Made by a program: the position numbers and the translations under genes. A DNA stretch of 6,940 nt from an uncultured Bacteroidia bacterium (GTDB taxonomy: Bacteria; Bacteroidota; Bacteroidia; Bacteroidales; UBA932), in assembly GCA_902766985.1 (NCBI GenBank), contig CACXFP010000137.1, forward strand, positions 1 through 6,940, given 5' to 3'. The notes below the pieces were generated by a model that worked only from the letters and a program-made list of their open reading frames with translations, was not told the DNA's origin and searched no databases. This document shows positions 1 through 5,687 of this stretch, in pieces. Position 1 is the stretch's first letter, and the number at the start of each line of letters is the position of its first letter.

Positions 1-1
1 A

Positions 2-23
2 GGGCGGGGGTTTGGGGGTGGGG
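2..23 (+). other. G-rich tract, possible G-quadruplex
   Basis: Four runs of three or more G (2-4, 6-10, 14-18, 20-23) are separated by loops of one to three bases, which satisfies the usual G-quadruplex sequence rule on the plus strand. The minus strand is correspondingly C-rich. No reading frame or promoter could be tied to it, and the window edge prevents seeing what lies upstream. A biological role is inference only. Confidence 0.4.
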
Positions 24-32
24 TAACGTAAA

Positions 33-64
33 GGTGCGACCGCCGAAGGCGGCATCGCGCCCCA
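33..64 (+). repeat. Hairpin resembling a tRNA-His acceptor end
   Basis: The arm at 33-39 (GGTGCGA) pairs with 55-61 (TCGCGCC), including one G-T wobble. Inside it CCGCC (40-44) pairs with GGCGG (48-52) around a GAA triloop, with CA (53-54) bulged. The outer arm starts with the same seven bases as the tRNA-His gene at 104-180 and is followed by CCA (62-64) and A-rich sequence, just as the tRNA is. It could be a degenerate copy of the tRNA end, one of a pair of tandem minus-strand terminator hairpins, or chance. No D-arm, anticodon arm or seven-base T loop is present, so it is not a tRNA gene. Confidence 0.45.
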
Positions 65-108
65 AAAAAGAAAGGGCCGGCGAATGCCGACCCGAATCTT
101 TTTTGGGG
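60..108 (-). terminator. Terminator after tRNA-His, in a longer inverted repeat
   Basis: Read on the minus strand, directly after the tRNA 3' end, GGGTCGGC pairs with GCCGGCCC (plus-strand positions 86-93 and 74-81; eight pairs, one a G-T wobble) around a four-base loop. A T-rich run (64-73) follows, the standard layout of an intrinsic terminator. Outside it a second perfect 12-base arm, CCCCAAAAAAGA at 60-71 and its complement at 97-108, can extend the structure and takes in the tRNA's own 3' CCCCA. The symmetry could let it act on both strands. Confidence 0.8.
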
Positions 109-180
109 TGCGATGTGGGGCTCGAACCCACGACAACCAGAACCACAATCTGGTGCTCTACCAACTGAACTAATCGCACC
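104..180 (-). tRNA. tRNA-His (anticodon GTG)
   Basis: On the minus strand the sequence folds as a full cloverleaf. The acceptor stem GGTGCGAT pairs with ATCGCACC, which is eight pairs and includes the extra G(-1):C73 pair characteristic of histidine tRNAs. The D-arm contains TAGTTCAGTTGGTAGAGC. The anticodon stem CCAGA/TCTGG encloses the loop TTGTGGT with anticodon GTG, reading CAC/CAT. The T-arm contains GTGGGTTCGAGCCCCAC. The CCA tail is encoded at 104-106. A Bacteroidota-type promoter lies upstream and a terminator hairpin directly downstream, so it looks like a single-gene transcription unit. Confidence 0.97.
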
Positions 181-198
181 GTGTCAATTGATGGATTG

Positions 199-229
199 CA
201 AAGGTACGAAAAAAATCATTCGATGCAAA
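199..229 (-). promoter_or_regulatory. Promoter of tRNA-His
   Basis: On the minus strand, TTTG (226-229) is followed after exactly 19 bases by TACCTTTG (199-206). This matches the Bacteroidota housekeeping promoter TTTG-N19-TAnnTTTG with no mismatch at specified positions. The -7 box ends 18 bases before the mature tRNA 5' end, so the transcript would begin roughly 10-13 bases upstream of the tRNA and need RNase P trimming. Confidence 0.8.
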
Positions 230-234
230 TTCTT

Positions 235-265
235 TCCGAAAAATTGAGAATATTCCCTATATTTG
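235..265 (+). promoter_or_regulatory. Promoter of the carboxyltransferase gene
   Basis: TATATTTG at 258-265 matches the Bacteroidota -7 consensus TAnnTTTG. The expected -33 position, 19 bases upstream (235-238, TCCG), is only a poor match to TTTG. Transcription would begin near 270-273, giving a leader of about 55-60 bases before the ATG at 330. Confidence 0.6.
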
Positions 266-287
266 TCTGATTATGGGTGGGCGCTTC

Positions 288-308
288 CCGGCGGCTGCCG
301 GCATTTTT
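288..308 (+). promoter_or_regulatory. Short leader hairpin with T-run, possible attenuator
   Basis: In the predicted leader of the carboxyltransferase gene, CCGGC (288-292) pairs with GCCGG (297-301) around a four-base loop, and a T5 run follows at 304-308. The layout resembles a small intrinsic terminator between the promoter and the ATG at 330. The stem is only five pairs, so termination would be weak. No leader peptide or known riboswitch pattern was recognised. Confidence 0.3.
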
Positions 309-329
309 AACTTAGGATAATTTCTGAAT

Positions 330-2126
330 ATGGACATCAATACTAAAAGAGAAATCAAGTTCTCACTGGTTTACAGGGACATGTGGCAGTCTTCGGGAAG
401 GTATACCCCGAGGGTTGACCAGCTCCTTGAAGTGGCCCCGGCCATCATTGACATGAAGTGCTTCGACCGCGTTGAGACCAACGGAGGCGCTTTCGAGCAG
501 GTAAACCTCCTTTATGGAGAGAACCCGAACGTGGCCGTGCGCAAATGGACGGCGCCTTTCCACAAGGTCGGCATCCAGACCCACATGCTTGAGCGCGGAC
601 TGAACGCCCTCAGGATGAACCCGGTCCCTGCCGACGTCAGGGAACTGATGTATAAGGTCAAGAAGGCGCAGGGCACTGACATTTCCCGTTCCTTCTGCGC
701 CCTCAACGACCCCAGGAACCTGAAAAGGTCGGTCATTTACGCCAAGAAAGGCGGAATGATCTCCCAGGTCGCCCTGTCCATCACCTGGTCTCCGGTCCAC
801 ACCGTAGAATACTATATGGACATAGTGGACAAGGTGGTCGAATACGGGGCCGACGAGATCTGTCTCAAGGACATGGCCGGAATCGGCCGTCCTACCTCCC
901 TCGGCCAGCTCGTGTATGAGATAAAGAAGAAATATCCCCATATCGTCATCCAGTATCACGGCCATACCGGCCCCGGATTCTCCCCCGCTTCCATGCTTGA
1001 AGTGGCCCGTGCCGGCGCCGATTACCTCGATGTTGCCGTAGAACCCCTTTCCTGGGGGAAGATACATCCGGACGTGATCACCATCCGCGAGATGATGAAG
1101 GCCGACGGCTTCCTCGTAAAGGATCTGGACATGGACGCATACATGGAAGTCCGCCGCCTCACTCAGAAGTTCATCGACGACTTCCTCGGCTACTGGATCA
1201 ACCCTTCCAACTACATCATGTCCTCCCTCCTCGTAGGCTGCGGTCTCCCCGGAGGAATGATGGGATCGATGATGGCTGACCTCAAGGGCTTCCAGGGTGC
1301 GATCAACGCCGCAGAAAGGGCCCATGGACGTCCGGAAATGAGCCTTGACACCCTCATGGTGAAGTTGTTCCAGGAAGTGGAGTATGTATGGCCCCGCCTC
1401 GGGTATCCCCCGCTCGTGACCCCTTGCAGCCAGTACGTGAAGAACACCGCGCTGATGAACCTGCTGAACACCCTCAACGGCAAGCCTCGCTGGACCACCA
1501 TCGACAAGGACACCTGGGGAATGATCCTCGGCAAGATGGGCACCTTGCCCGGACCACTGGCTCCCGAGATCGTGGAGTTGGCGAAGGAAAAAGGACTGGA
1601 ATTCTACGACGGAGACCCTCAGGACATGTATCCCGACGAGTTGCCGCACTTCCGCCAGATGATGAAGGAAGAGGGCTGGGATGTCGGGGAAGACGAAGAG
1701 GAGCTCTTCGAATTCGCCATGCATGAGCGCCAGTACAGGGATTACAAGAGCGGAGTAGCCAAAGAGAGGTTCAACAAGGACCTGGCCGAGATGAAAGCCA
1801 AGGCCGGAGCCCCGATAGAAGTGGTACGCCCCGTGGTCGAAATGCCCAAGTTCGATGTCGAAGAATACACGAAACGCTATCCACATGCGGTTCCCGTACA
1901 GGCTCCCGCCAAGGGAAGCCTGGTCTGGCAGGTGGACGTGGATGACGACAGCGCTGCTCCCATCGCAGGCACGGCCGTGAAAGCCGGAGAGCCTGTGGGC
2001 TATGTGCAGACTTACTACGGAATGGAGGAACTCATTCCCGCCGTCACCGGAAGGGTTGTCGCCGTCACCGGCAAACAGGGCGACAAGGTAGCCAAGGGCG
2101 AAATCGTCGCTTTCATCCAGGAATAG
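330..2126 (+). CDS. Carboxyltransferase, OadA / pyruvate carboxylase B-like, with degenerate biotinyl domain
   Basis: This 598-residue protein belongs to the biotin-dependent carboxyltransferase family (oxaloacetate decarboxylase alpha, pyruvate carboxylase subunit B), which moves CO2 between a 2-oxoacid and biotin in central C3/C4 metabolism. The N-terminal TIM-barrel has RDMWQS (16-21, Asp17 a likely metal ligand), ETNGGA (49-54), CLKDMAG with the likely active-site Lys180, and HGHTGPG with likely metal ligands His210 and His212. The conserved PYC/OADA middle domain follows (to about 480), then a charged linker, then a lipoyl/biotinyl-like fold at about 530-598. Oddly, the biotinylation motif EAMKM is replaced by QTYYG (560-564), so Tyr563 sits where the lysine should be. 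No biotin carrier or OadB/OadG membrane subunit is adjacent. The ATG at 330 is chosen because conserved sequence starts soon after it. Whether it carboxylates or decarboxylates, and on which acid, is not settled by the sequence. Confidence 0.9.
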   Translation: MDINTKREIKFSLVYRDMWQSSGRYTPRVDQLLEVAPAIIDMKCFDRVETNGGAFEQVNLLYGENPNVAVRKWTAPFHKVGIQTHMLERGLNALRMNPVPADVRELMYKVKKAQGTDISRSFCALNDPRNLKRSVIYAKKGGMISQVALSITWSPVHTVEYYMDIVDKVVEYGADEICLKDMAGIGRPTSLGQLVYEIKKKYPHIVIQYHGHTGPGFSPASMLEVARAGADYLDVAVEPLSWGKIHPDVITIREMMKADGFLVKDLDMDAYMEVRRLTQKFIDDFLGYWINPSNYIMSSLLVGCGLPGGMMGSMMADLKGFQGAINAAERAHGRPEMSLDTLMVKLFQEVEYVWPRLGYPPLVTPCSQYVKNTALMNLLNTLNGKPRWTTIDKDTWGMILGKMGTLPGPLAPEIVELAKEKGLEFYDGDPQDMYPDELPHFRQMMKEEGWDVGEDEEELFEFAMHERQYRDYKSGVAKERFNKDLAEMKAKAGAPIEVVRPVVEMPKFDVEEYTKRYPHAVPVQAPAKGSLVWQVDVDDDSAAPIAGTAVKAGEPVGYVQTYYGMEELIPAVTGRVVAVTGKQGDKVAKGEIVAFIQE

Positions 2127-2158
2127 CAGGATGACGGATCCTATCGGGCCGTCCGGCG

Positions 2159-2193
2159 AAAAAGCACGAAAGGAAGCTCTTTCGTGCTTTTTT
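2159..2193 (+). terminator. Intrinsic terminator after the carboxyltransferase gene
   Basis: Bases 2159-2172 pair perfectly with 2179-2192 (core AGCACGAAAG against CTTTCGTGCT, flanked by A and T runs) around a six-base loop. The hairpin ends in a T6 run at 2188-2193. It begins 33 bases after the stop codon, separates this gene from radC, and its A/T symmetry would allow it to work in both directions. Confidence 0.92.
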
Positions 2194-2216
2194 CGTTGAA
2201 GACAGGCCGGAACAGG

Positions 2217-2248
2217 GTTGCGTGAAAGGCAGGAATTCGCTATCTTGC
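2217..2248 (+). promoter_or_regulatory. Possible promoter of radC
   Basis: TATCTTGC at 2241-2248 resembles the Bacteroidota -7 box TAnnTTTG with one T missing, and GTTG at 2217-2220 lies 20 bases upstream at the -33 position. Transcription would start near 2253, about 20 bases before the ATG at 2275. A terminator ends at 2193, so radC needs a promoter somewhere in this gap. Confidence 0.45.
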
Positions 2249-2274
2249 AGGAAACAACTTAAACTTTGGAAAAC

Positions 2275-2964
2275 ATGAAGATTAAAGATCTGTGCCTGGA
2301 AGACAGGCCCCGGGAGAAAATGCTCCGACACGGAGCTTCCTCCCTTTCGAATTCCGAACTCATAGCCATCCTTCTCCGCACCGGAACACGGGAGCGGAAC
2401 GTCCTGGAGATTTCCTCCCTCCTGCTGGCAGAAGCTGGCGGAAGCCTTCAAAGCCTGGCCTCGATGTCAGCCGACAGGCTCAGGCACACAGGGGGGATCG
2501 GGAACGGGAAGGCGGCTACCCTCGCGGCCGCGATGGAACTCGGGAAACGGTACGTCCTGGAGATAAAGGGGAACGACCGTCTCCCCATTAACTCACCAAG
2601 GGCCGTGTTCGACCTGATGATTCCGGAACTCCTGGGCTTGAAGGAGGAGCAAGCGTGGGTCCTCTACCTCAACAGGGCCAACCGCCTCATTGACAAGGAA
2701 CGGATCAGCAACGGCGGCCTGGACAGCACCACCGTGGACAGCAAGGTCATTGTCCGCCACGCCCTTGACAAACATGCCGGAAGCGTCATCCTCGTCCACA
2801 ACCATCCCTCGGGAAATCCGCATCCCGGGAGTAGCGACATCCAGCTTACCGGCCAGCTCCGCTCCGCACTTTCCACCTTCGACATTATCCTAACGGACCA
2901 CGTGGTCATCACCGACCGGCAGTTCTACAGCTTTGCGGACGAAAGGATAGGAGAAGGGTTATAG
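2275..2964 (+). CDS. radC: RadC family JAB/MPN-domain protein
   Basis: The 229-residue product has the normal length and layout of RadC (DUF2466). A helix-hairpin-helix DNA-binding region with GGIGNGKAATL (about 62-92) is followed by a JAB1/MPN domain (about 105-229) with HNHPSGNP from His175. In this family a zinc site is formed by His-x-His, a downstream Asp, and a conserved Ser (H-x-H-x7-S-x2-D). Here His175, His177 and Asp188 are present but the Ser position is Gly185, with serines at 186 and 187. The cellular role of RadC is unclear: despite its name a repair function is not established, and a deubiquitinase-like peptidase role is unproven. The ATG at 2275 is preferred over a TTG at 2266 because MKIKDL matches the usual start and A-rich sequence precedes it. 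Confidence 0.9.
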   Translation: MKIKDLCLEDRPREKMLRHGASSLSNSELIAILLRTGTRERNVLEISSLLLAEAGGSLQSLASMSADRLRHTGGIGNGKAATLAAAMELGKRYVLEIKGNDRLPINSPRAVFDLMIPELLGLKEEQAWVLYLNRANRLIDKERISNGGLDSTTVDSKVIVRHALDKHAGSVILVHNHPSGNPHPGSSDIQLTGQLRSALSTFDIILTDHVVITDRQFYSFADERIGEGL

Positions 2965-2970
2965 GCATGA

Positions 2971-3025
2971 TTTTTCGGATTGATTTCGGTTTTCTGAAAT
3001 AAAAGGCTATATTTGTTTTTCGGAT
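2971..3025 (+). repeat. Direct 10-base repeats flanking the upp promoter
   Basis: TTTTTCGGAT occurs exactly twice, at 2971-2980 and 3016-3025, with starts 45 bases apart. The copies bracket the predicted -33/-7 promoter, the second overlapping the probable transcription start. This could be a pair of operator sites, but the sequence is T-rich and the match could be chance. Confidence 0.3.
2985..3015 (+). promoter_or_regulatory. Promoter of upp
   Basis: TATATTTG at 3008-3015 fits TAnnTTTG exactly, and TTCG at 2985-2988 sits 19 bases upstream as a one-mismatch -33 box. Transcription would start around 3020-3022, about 20 bases before the ATG at 3042. No clear terminator separates it from radC, so read-through from radC is also possible. 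Confidence 0.7.
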
Positions 3026-3041
3026 CAAGCATTCGAAAAAC

Positions 3042-3695
3042 ATGAAAGTCATCAACCTGGGCGAGACCAACTCCGTTGCCAACAACTTCATGGCGCAGAT
3101 GCGCGACATCAAGGTCCAGAAGGACCCCCTGCGTTTCCGCACCAACCTTCGAAGACTAGGGAACATCTTCGCTTATGAAATAAGCAAGACACTGAAGTAC
3201 AGCGAAAAAGAAGTTGTCACCCCGCTTGGTACCGCGACTGTTTCCACCTTCGACACCCCGATTGTCGCAGCCACCATCCTCCGGGCTGGAATTCCACTTC
3301 ATGAAGGAATCATCGACGTCCTTGACGGCTGCGAGAGCGCTTTCATCGCCGCTTTCCGCAAATATGACAGGGGAGACGACTTCCACATCAACATCGAATA
3401 CTGCACCTGCCCCGATATTTCAGGCAAGACCCTCATCCTTTCCGACACCATGCTGGCTACGGGAGCATCCATAGAAATCGCTTGGAACAGGCTGAAGGAC
3501 CAGGGAGGCGACCCGGCCTACACCCACTTCGTCTGTCCCATCTCCAGCGTCTATGCGATAGAATTCCTGCAGAAGAGGCTTCCCAAGGAGGCCACGTTGT
3601 GGACCTGCGCCATCGACGAGGAGCTCACAAGCAAATCCTACATCGTCCCGGGGCTGGGCGATGCGGGCGACCTGGCTTTCGGAGCCAAGCTATAA
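3042..3695 (+). CDS. upp: Uracil phosphoribosyltransferase
   Basis: The 217-residue product is a cytoplasmic pyrimidine-salvage enzyme that joins uracil and PRPP to give UMP and pyrophosphate. It has the full type I phosphoribosyltransferase layout: an N-terminal RDIKVQKDPLRFR segment, a TILRAGIP segment (about 78-85), the PRPP-binding loop SDTMLATGAS (134-143, Asp135) and the uracil-binding C-terminal signature YIVPGLGDAGD (200-210). Family members usually have DPMLATGGS in the loop, so Thr136 and Ala142 are changes worth noting. The key Asp and the ATG stretch of the loop are kept, which argues that it is active. The gene has its own Bacteroidota promoter and ends inside the tail of rpoN on the other strand, the two genes sharing 3690-3695. 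Confidence 0.93.
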   Translation: MKVINLGETNSVANNFMAQMRDIKVQKDPLRFRTNLRRLGNIFAYEISKTLKYSEKEVVTPLGTATVSTFDTPIVAATILRAGIPLHEGIIDVLDGCESAFIAAFRKYDRGDDFHINIEYCTCPDISGKTLILSDTMLATGASIEIAWNRLKDQGGDPAYTHFVCPISSVYAIEFLQKRLPKEATLWTCAIDEELTSKSYIVPGLGDAGDLAFGAKL

Positions 3696-5096
3696 TTCCT
3701 TACGCAATCTGGCTTTTGGAATGTCCAGCACGTCGCGATACTTGGCGATGGTGCGGCGGGCAACCTTGTAGCCTCTCTTGTTCATCTCCATGACCAGCTG
3801 GTCATCCGTAAGAGGCTTGTGCTTGTCTTCGGCATCCACGCACTCGCGGAGCGCCTTCTTCAACTCACGGGTCGACACATCCTCGCCCTCTTCATTCTTC
3901 AATCCTTCGGAGAAGAAATACTTGAGGGGGTATATCCCGAAATGGGTTTCTATATACTTGGAATTCACCACCCTTGAGATGGTGGATATATCGAAACCCG
4001 TCTTCTCGGCTATATCCTTCAGGACCATGGGGCGGAGATTGGATTCGTCTCCGTCGAGAAAATAGTCGTGCTGATAGTCCAGGATGGCCTGCATAGTGCT
4101 CCTGAGGGTATTCTGCCTCTGCTTCAAAGCCTCGAGGAACCACTTGGCCGAATCCAGTTTCTGCTTCACGAATGTGGCTGCCTCCTTCTGCTCTCTGGAA
4201 GACGAACTGGTGGTCTCGCTCAGGATGCTGGCATATTTGCGGTTGACCCGGATCTCCGGAATGGAGAACCTGGGCATTGTAAGCTTCATCTCCCCATCCT
4301 CGATGTTGAGGACGAAGTCCGGGACGATCTGCTGGGCCTGGTCGTTGTAGGAGTCGTCTATCTGCCCCCCGGGCGAGGGATTTAGCTTCAGTATCCTGTT
4401 CATCGCAGCCTTCAGTTCCTCCTCCCCTATTCCCATCCGGCTCATTATCTTCTGGAAATGCCTGTTGGAAAAATCCTGGAAATGGTCCGTAAGAAGGATC
4501 GTGGCATTCTCGACCTCCGGAGTACGACGGGCCGCTTTCAGCTGAAGCAGCAGGCATTCCCTGAGATTCCTTGCGCCCACGCCCACAGGCTCGAACTCCT
4601 GGATGATCCGGAGCATCCTTTCAACCTCTTCAGCATCCGTCTCTATATTGGCCCTGAAGGCAAGGTCGTCCACCAGGCTCTCGATGTCACGGCGCAGGTA
4701 TCCGTCCTCGTCCAGGCTTCCGATGATAAAGGCCGCGACGGCGTACTCATGTTTCGTCAGGTTCCTGAATCCGAGCTGGTCCATCAGGCTCTGGGTAAAA
4801 CTCTCCTTGACGGAGAAGGTGTTGTACTGGGGCTTTTCGTCCTTGCCGTAATTGTTGACTCTCAGGCGGTAACCCGGAATGGAATCATCTTCGTTTATCT
4901 CATCGAGGGAAACGTCCTTGGGCTCGTCGTCTTCCTTCTCCGTGGGCTGGGGATCGTCAAGCACCGGATTGTCCTCAAGCTCGTCCTTAATGCGCTGCTC
5001 CAGTTCCTGGATGGGCAGCTCTATAAGCTTGATGGTCTGTATCTGAAGCGGAGATAGCTTCTGGGTCTGCTTGAGTTCCAGTCCTTGTTTGAGCAT
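3690..5096 (-). CDS. rpoN: RNA polymerase sigma-54 factor
   Basis: The 468-residue protein is the alternative sigma factor that directs RNA polymerase to -24/-12 promoters and needs an AAA+ activator to open DNA. The parts are in standard order: a Gln/Leu-rich region I (1-47, starting MLKQGLELKQTQKLSPLQ), a short acidic region II (about 48-73), the core-binding domain (about 95-330), a helix-turn-helix with DISTISR (369-375) followed by LKYFFS (391-396), and the RpoN box ARRTIAKYRD (446-455) that reads the -24 element. Length is typical and no part is missing. It is the last gene of a minus-strand operon, starting three bases after the SPOR gene stop, so it is probably translated from the shared transcript. 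No activator gene or convincing -24/-12 promoter was seen in this window. Confidence 0.96.
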   Translation of the reverse strand: MLKQGLELKQTQKLSPLQIQTIKLIELPIQELEQRIKDELEDNPVLDDPQPTEKEDDEPKDVSLDEINEDDSIPGYRLRVNNYGKDEKPQYNTFSVKESFTQSLMDQLGFRNLTKHEYAVAAFIIGSLDEDGYLRRDIESLVDDLAFRANIETDAEEVERMLRIIQEFEPVGVGARNLRECLLLQLKAARRTPEVENATILLTDHFQDFSNRHFQKIMSRMGIGEEELKAAMNRILKLNPSPGGQIDDSYNDQAQQIVPDFVLNIEDGEMKLTMPRFSIPEIRVNRKYASILSETTSSSSREQKEAATFVKQKLDSAKWFLEALKQRQNTLRSTMQAILDYQHDYFLDGDESNLRPMVLKDIAEKTGFDISTISRVVNSKYIETHFGIYPLKYFFSEGLKNEEGEDVSTRELKKALRECVDAEDKHKPLTDDQLVMEMNKRGYKVARRTIAKYRDVLDIPKARLRKEL

Positions 5097-5099
5097 AGG

Positions 5100-5687
5100 C
5101 TAATTCTTTTGCCCAACAGGCCTCATTACGAGAACGGTGTCAGCCACGAACGAGTGCCTCTTGTCCACTACCGGATAATTGATCTTTTCTCTCACCACGA
5201 AAGAGGAAGGGAACTCATTCTTGATGGCGCTGAGCAGCTGGAGCGCTTCACTCCTGGTGCGGAAATCCCCCACCGTCACTTTGAAGAAGGGATTGGTGTA
5301 TGTACGGTAGACCGCTGTACCGGGGTACATGCCCCTGAAACGGCCGGCGGCAGCCTCGGAAGCCCCTCGGGAATTCTGCTTGTTGTCGAAGAATATCCTC
5401 ACCCGATAACCGTTCATGGTACGTGAAGGATTGTTGGCGATGGTCTTCAGCATGGCGTTCTGGACAGCCTGCGACTGATGGATGTTCACATCGGCCTTGT
5501 CGCCTTTGGACTTCTTGGGAAGGATGGAGAAAATGTTCTTCCCGGAAAGGGTGGAGTCCTGGGTGGCCGCAGGCCTGTACACCAGCGAATCCACGAGATT
5601 GTACCCTGAAGGCACGACAACGTCCTGGCCTTTGAGGGCCAAAGCGGAGGCCGCGAGGACCATTATGGATATCAGTATCTTTCTCAT
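5100..5687 (-). CDS. Exported SPOR-domain protein
   Basis: This 195-residue protein starts with a Sec signal peptide (basic MRK, hydrophobic to about residue 18, cleavage probably near ALA-17 or GQ-21), so it should act in the periplasm. A low-complexity spacer leads to a SPOR-like domain at about 92-170, with GYRVRIFFDN, a YPG turn and FFKVTVGDFRTRSEA, the pattern typical of Bacteroidota SPOR proteins. SPOR domains in general bind denuded peptidoglycan glycans, often at division sites. That function is inferred here. No transmembrane anchor or lipobox was seen. Its ATG overlaps the stop of the upstream lipoprotein gene (ATGA), and its stop lies three bases before rpoN, so the three are almost certainly co-transcribed and translationally coupled. 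Confidence 0.82.
   Translation of the reverse strand: MRKILISIMVLAASALALKGQDVVVPSGYNLVDSLVYRPAATQDSTLSGKNIFSILPKKSKGDKADVNIHQSQAVQNAMLKTIANNPSRTMNGYRVRIFFDNKQNSRGASEAAAGRFRGMYPGTAVYRTYTNPFFKVTVGDFRTRSEALQLLSAIKNEFPSSFVVREKINYPVVDKRHSFVADTVLVMRPVGQKN

Noticed and set aside
1..180. An integrated element using tRNA-His as attachment site
   Set aside because: The tRNA is intact and repeats of its 3' end occur only as short inverted copies. No integrase, direct att repeat or phage gene is visible, although DNA beyond base 1 is not seen.
363..1886. A 507-codon open frame on the minus strand, antisense to the carboxyltransferase gene
   Set aside because: It lies wholly inside a gene with clear family motifs, its product resembles no known family, and it is explained by the strong codon bias of the sense gene removing stop codons from the opposite strand.
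330..2126. A membrane-bound sodium-pumping oxaloacetate decarboxylase operon
   Set aside because: No OadB- or OadG-like membrane protein is adjacent; the next gene is radC behind a strong terminator and a separate promoter.
2231..2249. A sigma-54 promoter upstream of radC (TTGCA at 2245-2249 as the -12 element)
   Set aside because: The nearest GG (2232-2233) is 15 bases from the -12 GC instead of the required 12, so the site does not fit.
4458..5057. A 199-codon plus-strand open frame antisense to rpoN
   Set aside because: It is covered by the well-supported rpoN frame, has no promoter or recognisable domains, and looks like a codon-bias shadow.
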